From Alphaproteobacteria bacterium UBA3768 (GTDB lineage: Bacteria; Pseudomonadota; Alphaproteobacteria; CAAHEQ01; UBA3637): a stretch of DNA of 19,749 bases. The notes under the pieces are model-generated. The model saw only the letters and a list, made by a program, of their open reading frames with translations, did no database searches and was not told where the DNA came from. This document shows, in pieces, positions 7,001 to 13,628 of this stretch. The DNA is taken from the NCBI GenBank assembly GCA_002372315.1, contig DFFU01000019.1, positions 1 through 19,749 on the forward strand, given 5' to 3'. Position 1 is the stretch's first letter. Each line of letters starts with the position of its first letter. A program made the position numbers and the translations under genes.

Positions 7001-7016
7001 TGTTTCACGTGAAACA
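7001..7016. other. parS: parS site 3 (at the rsmG start codon)
   Basis: A perfect TGTTTCACGTGAAACA spanning the start region of rsmG. The GTG at 7009 in the middle of the palindrome is the best-spaced start codon for the GGAGG at 6995-6999. Confidence 0.95.
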
Positions 7017-7614
7017 ATTTCAATCTTTATTAAAAAAATCAGAACAAGATATTGAAAAATATATAAATATTTTATCAGTTTGGCAAAAACACGTGAATTT
7101 AATATCCAAAAACACAATTGAAAATATTTATGAACGGCATATTTTGGATTCTGCACAATTATTTGATTTAATTCCTTCTGATACAAAAGTTTTGATGGAT
7201 GTTGGTAGTGGTGCTGGATTTCCAGGAATAGTCTTGGGAATTTTAAATAAAACATTAGGCTTTCCGGTTCAGCAAATTATATTAGTGGAAAGTGATACTA
7301 AAAAAGCCACATTTTTACAAGAAATAAATCGTCAGCTAAATTTACATATTCAAGTTAAAAATGAACGAATTGAAAAAATTGATGATATAAAAGCTGATGT
7401 GATAACGGCTCGTGCTTTTGCTGAATTAGAACAAATTTTAATACTTTGTCAAAAAATTGTTTCACGTGAAACAATTTTAATTTTACCCAAAGGAAATACC
7501 GTTGAAAAGGAAATAAAAAATAATAAAATAACTTGTAAAATCAGTAAGTTAAAAAGTTTTACCAATTCTGATTCATTTATTTTAAAAGTGGAGGATGTAC
7601 AATATGAAAACTGA
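7009..7614 (+). CDS. rsmG: 16S rRNA (guanine527-N7)-methyltransferase
   Basis: Methylates G527 of 16S rRNA using S-adenosylmethionine; formerly GidB. Family blocks are present: WQKHVNLIS, RHILDSAQL, the SAM-binding motif DVGSGAGFPGIVL, ESDTKKATFL and ITARAFAEL. Its length of about 201 aa is normal. Start choice: an ATG at 7000 abuts GGAGG with no spacer, whereas GTG at 7009 sits nine bases after it, so I prefer GTG; the ATG would add MFH. It carries two parS sites, one at the start and one encoding VSRET near residue 155. It is followed by parA with an 11-base overlap. The usual mnmE/mnmG partners are not upstream; dnaQ and an unknown gene take that place. Confidence 0.94.
   Translation: MKQFQSLLKKSEQDIEKYINILSVWQKHVNLISKNTIENIYERHILDSAQLFDLIPSDTKVLMDVGSGAGFPGIVLGILNKTLGFPVQQIILVESDTKKATFLQEINRQLNLHIQVKNERIEKIDDIKADVITARAFAELEQILILCQKIVSRETILILPKGNTVEKEIKNNKITCKISKLKSFTNSDSFILKVEDVQYEN
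7458..7473. other. parS: parS site 4 (within rsmG)
   Basis: The fourth perfect TGTTTCACGTGAAACA in 1.03 kb. It is in the C-terminal third of rsmG and is read as VSRET. Confidence 0.95.
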
Positions 7615-8383
7615 AATTTTTGCTGTTTCAAATCAAAAAGGTGGAGTTGGAAAAACAACAACAACAGTTAATTTAGCAACGGCACTGTCTACTCTTAATA
7701 AAAAAATTTTAATTATTGATTTGGATCCTCAAGGAAACGCAACTGTGAGTTTTGGGCAAAAGCGTGTGATGGGAAAATTAAGTAGTTACGGTGTAATTAC
7801 AGGTCAAGGTCAGGCACAAGAGGCTATTGTTGCTACGATGGTTCCTAACCTATATTTATTACCCGCCAGTCAAGAGTTATTGGGGGTTGATTTGGAATTG
7901 GCAGGTGTTCAAAATCCTCAGTTCTATTTAAAGAAGTCCTTGGAGCAACTTATTGATTTTGATTATATTTTTATTGATTGTCCACCTGCTGTTGGAATGC
8001 TAACATTGAACGCTTTAGTGGCTGCAACACAAGTGATTATTCCTATTCAATGTGAATATTTAGCGTTGGAAGGGGTGGCTGATTTGATGAAGACAATCAA
8101 TCGAATTAAACAAAATTTCAACCCTCAACTAAATATTCAAGGCGTTGTTTTAACCATGTATGATGCACGTTTTAATTTGGCAAAATCTATTCAAAACGAT
8201 GTACGATCGTTTTTTGGCGATTTAGTGTTTAAAACGATTATTCCTCGCAATGTACGTATTCCTGAGGCTCCATCACATGGAAAGCCTGTAATGTTATACG
8301 ATTTTAAAAGTATTGGTGCTCAAAGTTATATTCATTTAGCAGCAGAATTATTGCAAAGACAACAAGGAGAAAATCATGGATAA
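7604..8383 (+). CDS. parA: Chromosome partitioning ATPase ParA (Soj)
   Basis: A Walker-type ATPase that binds DNA non-specifically and drives segregation of ParB-parS complexes. The deviant Walker A KGGVGKTT is at residues 12-19, including the signature Lys12. Walker A' is IIDLDPQGN and Walker B is IFIDCPP. At 259 aa it is typical for chromosomal ParA without an N-terminal HTH extension. An upstream ATG at 7595 abuts the GGAGG (7590-7594), while 7604 is spaced nine bases from it and gives the standard MKTEIFAVSNQKGG start. The start overlaps the rsmG end by 11 bases, and parB begins inside its last 8 bases. It is therefore part of a tightly coupled rsmG-parA-parB operon. Confidence 0.97.
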   Translation: MKTEIFAVSNQKGGVGKTTTTVNLATALSTLNKKILIIDLDPQGNATVSFGQKRVMGKLSSYGVITGQGQAQEAIVATMVPNLYLLPASQELLGVDLELAGVQNPQFYLKKSLEQLIDFDYIFIDCPPAVGMLTLNALVAATQVIIPIQCEYLALEGVADLMKTINRIKQNFNPQLNIQGVVLTMYDARFNLAKSIQNDVRSFFGDLVFKTIIPRNVRIPEAPSHGKPVMLYDFKSIGAQSYIHLAAELLQRQQGENHG

Positions 8384-9227
8384 TCAAAGACTTGGAAAAG
8401 GTTTAAGTTATTTAATGGGAGAGGATTATTTAGGGCAAAATACGCCTGATAATAAAGAAAAAATTCAAACTGTAGCGATTGGTTTATTAAAACCGAGTCG
8501 TTTTCAGCCCCGTCGTGTTTTTAACACTGAAAGCCTAGAAGATTTAGTGAAATCAATTCAAAAAAAAGGTGTTTTACAACCGCTTTTGGTGCGTTCAATA
8601 CCTATGGGAGGATATGAAATTATAGCGGGTGAAAGGCGATATCGCGCAAGTCAAAAAGCAGGCCTCACACAAATTCCTGTTATTATAAAAGATTTTGATG
8701 ATAAAGATGCATTGGAGGTTGCACTTATTGAAAATTTACAGCGTGAGGATTTAAACCCTTTGGAAGAGGCAGAAGCCTACATTCGCTTGTTAAAGGAATA
8801 TCAATATACACAAGAATCTTTGGCAGAGGTTTTAGGAAAAAGTCGTAGTTATATTGCCAATATGATGCGTCTTGTGGAATTACCAGACAAAATTAAAGAA
8901 TTATTAGAGAACAAACAGTTGACAGCAGGGCATGCAAGGGCTTTATTGGGGGTTGAAAAAGCTGAAGATTTAGCATTACAAATCATCAATAAAGGTCTAA
9001 GTGTTCGCGAAACAGAAAAATTGGCAGGTGAAGATAAGAATCCACCACAAAAAAACGTGAAATTAAAAGAAAAAGATGAAGATATTCGTGTTTTGGAGGA
9101 AGATTTAACCCAAAAATTGGGCATGAAGGTTCAAATTAAATGGAATGGAAAAAAAGGAACTTTATCAATGAAATATACCTCTGTGGAACAACTGCAAAAA
9201 GTTTTGGAAAAACTTACGCAAGACTGA
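8376..9227 (+). CDS. parB: Chromosome partitioning protein ParB (Spo0J), parS-binding CTPase
   Basis: Binds the parS palindromes, loads as a CTP-dependent sliding clamp and stimulates ParA. Order: a short ParA-interacting N-terminus with the basic motif RLGKGLSYLMG (residues 5-15), the ParB/Srx CTP-binding fold with GERRYRA (85-91) and ENLQRE (119-124), a helix-turn-helix (about 145-168: TQESLAEVLGKSRSYIANMMR), and a C-terminal dimerisation domain. At 283 aa it is normal. AAGGAG precedes the start, which overlaps parA. Four cognate parS sites lie 0.9-1.9 kb upstream. It is convergent with holA, and the two 3' ends overlap by 14 bases, leaving no room for a spacer terminator. Confidence 0.97.
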   Translation: MDNQRLGKGLSYLMGEDYLGQNTPDNKEKIQTVAIGLLKPSRFQPRRVFNTESLEDLVKSIQKKGVLQPLLVRSIPMGGYEIIAGERRYRASQKAGLTQIPVIIKDFDDKDALEVALIENLQREDLNPLEEAEAYIRLLKEYQYTQESLAEVLGKSRSYIANMMRLVELPDKIKELLENKQLTAGHARALLGVEKAEDLALQIINKGLSVRETEKLAGEDKNPPQKNVKLKEKDEDIRVLEEDLTQKLGMKVQIKWNGKKGTLSMKYTSVEQLQKVLEKLTQD

Positions 9228-10218
9228 TATCAAGCAAGCATTTTTCCAAAAGTAGGTCTTGAGAAAGTCTGGAGGATTTCATTTGAATTTCTGTTTCTAA
9301 AAAAAGATGGTGGGCATGAATAAGTTGTTTTAGTGTCCACATTGTAAGTTGTTTTTGTAAGGGTTGTTTTAAACGAAATTGGGCTGGTTTTAACAATTTT
9401 TCCACAACAGTTGATGGATTGTCCCCTTGAGCAATCAGACTTTTCCCAGTTAAAAGTACGTCAAAATATCTATTTAACATTCTAATCAATGAAATGAGTA
9501 ATTCGCCTTGTTGCTGTAATTTTAAAATAAGGGGAATGGCCTGTGAAATTTTTTGATTGGCAACCAATTGAATAAAAAAGTCTAGTTGAACAGAGCCAGA
9601 GCCTATCAAAGATTGAATGATATCCAGTGTAATTGTTTTTTTATCTTTATTATAAAGAACTAATTTATTTAACTCTGATTTTAAAATAGACAAATTACCT
9701 GAGGTATTTTGAATTAAATAAGAAATAGCATCAGGTGATATTTTAAAATTTTCTTGATGAATAAAGTCTTTGACGAAAAATGTCAGTTCACTTTCCTCTG
9801 GAGGATAACATGCAAAGGTAATAAAGTGTGGATTTTTTTCAGCTTCAACACGTAACGCGTTATTTTTGGGCAAGTTGTCACAGCTGATAAGTAAAAAAGC
9901 ATCTGTTTGGCGATGTTCGCAAAAATGGCAAATAATCATGTCGGATAAATTATTAATATCTTTAATCCATATCAAGCGTCTATCTCCCATTAAATTGGGC
10001 GTATTAGCTTCATCCGTTGCCGCAAAAGGTGTTTGCTTTAATTGAGAGGCACTTAAATATACCAAAGAAAAATCATTTGCGTTTGGGACAATCATTTTTT
10101 TGATTTTTAAAGAAATTTCTTGAACATAAGAAATGTCTGTACCAAAAACCAAAGCCCCGGAATATTGTGTTTTGATTTGTTGGCTTAAGGCCTCTAATTG
10201 AAAAGGTTTTGCCTTCAC
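9214..10218 (-). CDS. holA: DNA polymerase III delta subunit (clamp loader)
   Basis: The delta subunit of the clamp loader, which opens the beta sliding clamp. At 334 aa it matches HolA (E. coli 343). It begins MKAKPFQLEALSQQI and contains the alphaproteobacterial-type pattern ALVFGTDISYVQE, RLIWIKDINNL and SGNLSILKSELNKLVLY, then a helical collar domain (about 215-330: LISLIRMLNRYFDVLL, SSRLSQDLLLEKCLLDI). No Walker A is expected in delta. Its ATG overlaps the lptE stop as ATGA, so the two are coupled. Identification rests on these motifs plus the known lptE-holA-parB-parA neighbourhood in alphaproteobacteria. Confidence 0.9.
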   Translation of the reverse strand: MKAKPFQLEALSQQIKTQYSGALVFGTDISYVQEISLKIKKMIVPNANDFSLVYLSASQLKQTPFAATDEANTPNLMGDRRLIWIKDINNLSDMIICHFCEHRQTDAFLLISCDNLPKNNALRVEAEKNPHFITFACYPPEESELTFFVKDFIHQENFKISPDAISYLIQNTSGNLSILKSELNKLVLYNKDKKTITLDIIQSLIGSGSVQLDFFIQLVANQKISQAIPLILKLQQQGELLISLIRMLNRYFDVLLTGKSLIAQGDNPSTVVEKLLKPAQFRLKQPLQKQLTMWTLKQLIHAHHLFLETEIQMKSSRLSQDLLLEKCLLDISLA

Positions 10219-10697
10219 TTTTCATCCTTTGATAATTGGGCTAAAACATCCAAAGAAATTTGCTGAGCAAGTTGCTGAGCAAGTTCCTCTTGAATATGAT
10301 TTTTGGCAACCGTTGTGGCGTAAGGATCACGAACAACAGAATAGGAACTAACGGACTGTATTGTACCTTTATAAACTGTTTTACCTGTTGTAGCATTATC
10401 CAGTTGATAGGTTGTTTTGGCTGTCACCTGCATTGTACTTGCAAACTCATCAGAAGTAATTGTTTTATCACCAGAACTAAAAGAAGGTTCAGCAACAAAT
10501 AGACGATATTTATTTTTGGGAGATTGTGAATTTGTAAAAAGAGCCTTCTCAATAACGCGACGCATCTTATCCCCATAACGATTTGGAATAGGCAAAACAC
10601 TTACCTGCGTATCCTTTAAATATGAATTTGTTTCAGAATATAAAGGTGAAAAACCACATCCTGATAATAACAAAAGGAAAAAAAATAATCTTTTCAT
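10215..10697 (-). CDS. lptE: LPS-assembly lipoprotein LptE
   Basis: An outer-membrane lipoprotein that plugs LptD and helps insert lipopolysaccharide into the outer leaflet. A lipoprotein signal peptide ends in a lipobox, LLSG|C with Cys14. It is followed by GFSPLY, a hallmark of the family's mature N-terminus, and the block VLPIPNRYGDKMRRVIEKALF. At 160 aa it fits alphaproteobacterial members. AAGGAG precedes the start. A short internal duplication gives LAQQLAQQ near the C-terminus. It forms an operon with holA (4-base overlap). Its presence implies an LPS-bearing outer membrane. Confidence 0.9.
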   Translation of the reverse strand: MKRLFFFLLLLSGCGFSPLYSETNSYLKDTQVSVLPIPNRYGDKMRRVIEKALFTNSQSPKNKYRLFVAEPSFSSGDKTITSDEFASTMQVTAKTTYQLDNATTGKTVYKGTIQSVSSYSVVRDPYATTVAKNHIQEELAQQLAQQISLDVLAQLSKDEK

Positions 10698-10715
10698 TGA
10701 AACTCCTTTTTGACC

Positions 10716-10744
10716 AATATATCAAAAAAAGTCAAAAAACACAA
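10716..10744 (-). promoter_or_regulatory. Possible promoter for lptE-holA
   Basis: Minus-strand TTGTGT (10739-10744), a 17-base spacer and TATATT (10716-10721), 18 bases upstream of the start codon. The hexamers are only partial matches. It is divergent from the miaA promoter. Confidence 0.35.
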
Positions 10745-10754
10745 TAAAAAAGGC

Positions 10755-10783
10755 TTTTCAAAGAATTTTTTTTAAAGTATAAT
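10755..10783 (+). promoter_or_regulatory. Promoter for miaA, probably giving a leaderless mRNA
   Basis: TATAAT at 10778-10783 with a weak -35, TTTTCA (10755-10760), 17 bases upstream. Only six bases separate the -10 from the ATG at 10790, and no Shine-Dalgarno sequence is present, so transcription should begin at or next to the start codon. Confidence 0.6.
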
Positions 10784-10789
10784 AATTCT

Positions 10790-11614
10790 ATGCAAAAACA
10801 AAAGGTACAAATTATTGTTGGACCAACAGCCAGTGGAAAATCTGGTTATGCTATGGAAATAGCACAAAAGATAAAAGGACAAATTGTGAATGCGGATGCG
10901 TTTCAGGTGTATCGCGATTTACGTATTTTAACAGCCCGTCCCAGTATAGAGGATGAACAAATTGTTCCTCATTATCTTTATGGTTATGCGGATTGTCAAA
11001 CACAAGAAAACGTTCAATCATGGTTGAAAAAAGTTTGTAAAATATTACCTCAATTATCTCATCCAATTGTGGTTGGGGGAACTGGGATGTATATAAATGC
11101 TTTAATAAACGGCCTTAATGAGATGCCAGATATTCCTAATGAAATCAGACAAAAAGTGCGACAGATGCCTATGACTGAGATTCAATCCTTACTTAAAGGA
11201 CAAAATGTTTTACCTGATCCTCAGCGTCAAAAACGTGCTTTGGAAATATTTTTAACAACAGGTAAACCAATTACGTATTTTCAAAATCTCCCCTTAAAAA
11301 AACAAATTGAAGCTGATTTTGAAATAATTCTGATTCAACCAGATAGAAAATTGATTTATAATAAAATAGAGCAGAGATTGAACATAATGTTAAATAGTGG
11401 AGGGATTGAAGAGGTACAAAAACTGCAGAAAATGGATGCAAAAGGTGGTGTTTTAAAAGCTATAGGTGTAAAAGAGATAATTCAATATTTAGAAGGACAA
11501 TATTCTTTGGAAGAAATGAGAAAGTTAATTTTGTTGTCAACGCGTCATTATGCTAAACGACAAATGACATGGTTCAGACACCAAATTATACCTCAAAAAG
11601 TAATTACAGTGTAA
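10790..11614 (+). CDS. miaA: tRNA dimethylallyltransferase
   Basis: Adds a dimethylallyl group to A37 of tRNAs that read UNN codons. The P-loop is GPTASGKS (11-18). The tRNA/substrate block INADSMQVY-like reads VNADAFQVYRDLRILTARPS here, so the common Ser after D36 is Ala37. VVGGTGMYINALINGL contains the conserved G-T pair, and the C-terminal TRHYAKRQMTWFR is the tRNA-binding signature. At 274 aa it is somewhat shorter than the usual roughly 300-316 but complete at both ends. No ribosome-binding site precedes the ATG. The stop codon lies inside a TAATTACA-type palindrome (11601-11617). Confidence 0.95.
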   Translation: MQKQKVQIIVGPTASGKSGYAMEIAQKIKGQIVNADAFQVYRDLRILTARPSIEDEQIVPHYLYGYADCQTQENVQSWLKKVCKILPQLSHPIVVGGTGMYINALINGLNEMPDIPNEIRQKVRQMPMTEIQSLLKGQNVLPDPQRQKRALEIFLTTGKPITYFQNLPLKKQIEADFEIILIQPDRKLIYNKIEQRLNIMLNSGGIEEVQKLQKMDAKGGVLKAIGVKEIIQYLEGQYSLEEMRKLILLSTRHYAKRQMTWFRHQIIPQKVITV

Positions 11615-11749
11615 TTATGTAATAAGTTTTTTAAAAAACAAATAGTTATTATTTATTTTTCTATAAGAATCTAATAATTTTGTTGAATTACATAAAAAGA
11701 ATGTAATTACACGTGTAATTATTCCTTGACAAAGAAATTACTTTGTAAT
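11601..11749. promoter_or_regulatory. Cluster of TTAC/GTAA inverted repeats, probable operators
   Basis: Four related inverted repeats lie in 149 bases: TAATTACA-G-TGTAATTA (11601-11617), AATTACAT-N7-ATGTAATT (11686-11708), the perfect 18-bp TAATTACACGTGTAATTA (11704-11721), and ATTAC-TTT-GTAAT (11737-11749). The last lies in the promoter spacer and touches the -10. The arrangement is what an autoregulatory repressor array looks like. The MazE-like antitoxin encoded downstream is the obvious candidate ligand, by inference only. Confidence 0.6.
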
Positions 11750-11754
11750 ATAGT
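11726..11754 (+). promoter_or_regulatory. Promoter for the coiled-coil protein/mazEF unit
   Basis: TTGACA (11726-11731), a 17-base spacer and TATAGT (11749-11754). The predicted start near 11761 excludes the upstream ATG at 11757 as the initiation codon. Confidence 0.8.
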
Positions 11755-11783
11755 GTATGTCATATGTTGTATGGGAGGTTCTC

Positions 11784-13127
11784 ATGAAACACAGAAAAAC
11801 ATATATTCATAAGGCTCAAATTATCTTTATAATTCTGACACTTATTTGGTGTTATTTTGTTTTTAATTATCTTACTATATCAGGATGGTGGTTGCATCGC
11901 GGTGAACTTTCACCTATGGAGTTAATAGGAGGTTTAGGAGGTTTATTTTTACCTGTGATTATTTTATTTTTGGTTTCTGCATATTTTGATCGCAACGAAT
12001 ATTTGGAAACACAAGGTAAAAATTTAAGAAGTTATATGGAGGAACTGGTATATCCAACAGAAGAAGGTGAGATATATACAAAAGAACTCACAAAAACCTT
12101 AAGAGAACAAGTAATTGAATTTAAATCTGTTTTTAAGGGGGTAAATCAACACACAGATGCAGTACGTAATAATTTGCAACGTTGGATTGAAGGGTTAAAT
12201 AAATTAGTTAAAACAGTGGATACACAAACGGTAGGTGTTGTTCAAAAGTTGGCTGAGCATGTTCAGAAATTGGCTGAAATGACACATCAAAATAACACTC
12301 AATCGCAAGAAACAATGACTTTACTATCGCATCAAGCAGACACACTTGATTTAGTGAGTCAGAAAACACAAAAGGTTGTTTCAGGCTTTACCAAAGAGTT
12401 AAATCAAGAGATTCATGAAATTCAAGACATATTGCACGCCTTTGAAACAGCGCGCCAACAAATTGGACAAACAACAGCCTCTTCTGGAAAAATTGCCAAA
12501 GCATTGACTGATGCCAGTGTCCAAGTGAACCAAGCAGTAACACATTTTGGCACAACAAAGGAAATAATGGAACAACTTACAGATTTTAAAAAACAGATGC
12601 AAGAAGGTGAAAATATATTAAATCAAAAAGCTCAAAATTTAAAAAATATTTTATCTCAGATTCATGGGGATATGAATGTTGTGGCAAAAGGATTACAACA
12701 ACACACTTTAACATTGGAAAAACATTTGGATTTAAAAGCGCAAGAAAAACAAGACTTTTTGCGTGAAGCAAGTGAAATTACGAAACGATTACAGCAATAT
12801 TCTGTTTCTTTGGCTCACTTATTTGTACCCAAGAACGAAGAAGAATTATGGGCACATTATTATGCAGGGGACAGGGCGGTATTTATGCGCTATTTAGCAC
12901 AAAGTATCAAAAAGGGAAAAGCAGAAAAAATTCGGCAACTGTTTCATCAAGATGCTTTGTTTCAATCCAATGTCAGAAATTACATAAGAACTTTTGAACA
13001 AATGACACACCAAGCAACGGAAGCTGCAGCGGATAGTCCTTTACTGGCTGTTTTAATTGGTTCAGATGTTGGGCGATTATATATGGTTTTAGCGGATGTT
13101 TTGAAAGGAGAGATGAATGAAAATTAA
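11784..13127 (+). CDS. Inner-membrane coiled-coil protein of unknown function, 447 aa
   Basis: Not recognised. Two membrane segments near the N-terminus (about 12-31 and 49-67) flank a short loop with WWLHRGELSPMELIGGLGG. A long cytoplasmic-type region (about 80-350) is dominated by heptad-like, Gln/Thr/Lys-rich helix, consistent with a coiled coil. A compact C-terminal domain follows (about 352-445: EELWAHYYAGDRAVFMRYLAQSI, SPLLAVLIGSDVGRLYMVLADVLKG). The start is the ATG preceded by GGGAGG (11773-11778); the ATG at 11757 lies upstream of or at the predicted transcription start. Its last 11 bases overlap the mazE-like gene, implying coupled expression. Two TM helices plus a long coiled coil resemble envelope-anchored scaffold or chemoreceptor-like shapes, but no HAMP, MCP or MotA signature is visible. 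Confidence 0.8.
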   Translation: MKHRKTYIHKAQIIFIILTLIWCYFVFNYLTISGWWLHRGELSPMELIGGLGGLFLPVIILFLVSAYFDRNEYLETQGKNLRSYMEELVYPTEEGEIYTKELTKTLREQVIEFKSVFKGVNQHTDAVRNNLQRWIEGLNKLVKTVDTQTVGVVQKLAEHVQKLAEMTHQNNTQSQETMTLLSHQADTLDLVSQKTQKVVSGFTKELNQEIHEIQDILHAFETARQQIGQTTASSGKIAKALTDASVQVNQAVTHFGTTKEIMEQLTDFKKQMQEGENILNQKAQNLKNILSQIHGDMNVVAKGLQQHTLTLEKHLDLKAQEKQDFLREASEITKRLQQYSVSLAHLFVPKNEEELWAHYYAGDRAVFMRYLAQSIKKGKAEKIRQLFHQDALFQSNVRNYIRTFEQMTHQATEAAADSPLLAVLIGSDVGRLYMVLADVLKGEMNEN

Positions 13128-13335
13128 ATTGATCAAAATTGGTAATTCTATGGGCATACGAATCCCTCAAAGCATTATTAAAGAGTGTCATTTTGAAAAT
13201 GAAATAGAACTTTCAATACATCAAGGCAGTGTTGTTTTAACACCTATTATCAATCGTCGTCAAGGATGGAAAATGATTTTACAGGATGAATTATTAAAAC
13301 ACCCTGTTAAAGCAGAGGGAGCATGGGAATGGTAA
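13117..13335 (+). CDS. MazE-like antitoxin, AbrB/SpoVT fold
   Basis: A 72-aa protein with the swapped-hairpin AbrB motif at the N-terminus: MKIKLIKIGNSMGIRIPQSIIKECHFENEIELSIHQGSVVLTPI. This is the DNA-binding part that also mediates dimerisation. The C-terminal tail (about 48-72, ending GAWEW) would be the flexible segment that wraps the toxin. AAAGGAG is six bases before the ATG. It overlaps the upstream coiled-coil gene by 11 bases and the mazF-like gene by 7. It is expected to neutralise the toxin and repress its own promoter. The nearest palindromes are upstream of the coiled-coil gene, not here. Confidence 0.9.
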   Translation: MKIKLIKIGNSMGIRIPQSIIKECHFENEIELSIHQGSVVLTPIINRRQGWKMILQDELLKHPVKAEGAWEW

Positions 13336-13628
13336 AAAAATTTGAAGTGTATTTTTGTGAAATAAAAGGGCATGAAAAACCATGCGTAATTATTTCACCA
13401 GATGAAATGAATTCTTTGCTACCTTATGCTTTGGTAGCACCTATCACAAAGTTACAATATAATTTTCCTTGTCGTATGGGGGTAAAATTAAAAGGGGAAA
13501 AAGCCCAAATTGCATTTGATTTGATTCGTCCAATTTCTAAAGAAAAATTTATAAGGCGTGCAGGGACTTTACCTGATACTTTAAAGAAAGAGATGCAAGA
13601 GTTACTTAAGGAGTTTTTAATTCAATAG
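13329..13628 (+). CDS. MazF/PemK-family toxin (mRNA interferase-like)
   Basis: A small PemK-fold protein of 99 aa, presumed to be a sequence-specific endoribonuclease. Family features: KKFEVYFCEI (first strand), PCVIISPDEMN, LVAPITK with the conserved Thr, GEKAQIAFDLIRPISK, and a C-terminal helix (TLKKEMQELLKEFL). Two oddities stand out. The beta1-beta2 loop is very short, and the Arg usually before PxVIxS is Lys (HEKPCVII), so catalysis may be altered. I chose ATG 13329, eight bases after GAGGGA; ATG 13323 would be only two bases away and adds MG. It overlaps the mazE-like gene by 7 bases and the convergent kinase gene by 23. Confidence 0.88.
   Translation: MVKKFEVYFCEIKGHEKPCVIISPDEMNSLLPYALVAPITKLQYNFPCRMGVKLKGEKAQIAFDLIRPISKEKFIRRAGTLPDTLKKEMQELLKEFLIQ

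Noticed and set aside
7088..7098. Additional CACGTGAA partial parS in rsmG (and one at 2259-2266)
   Set aside because: Only the core CACGTGAA half matches and the outer arms are absent; not comparable to the four perfect sites.
11784..13127. ZorA/MotA-like defence protein
   Set aside because: It has two membrane segments and a coiled coil, but no MotA/ExbB channel signature and no ZorB-like partner; the neighbour is mazEF.
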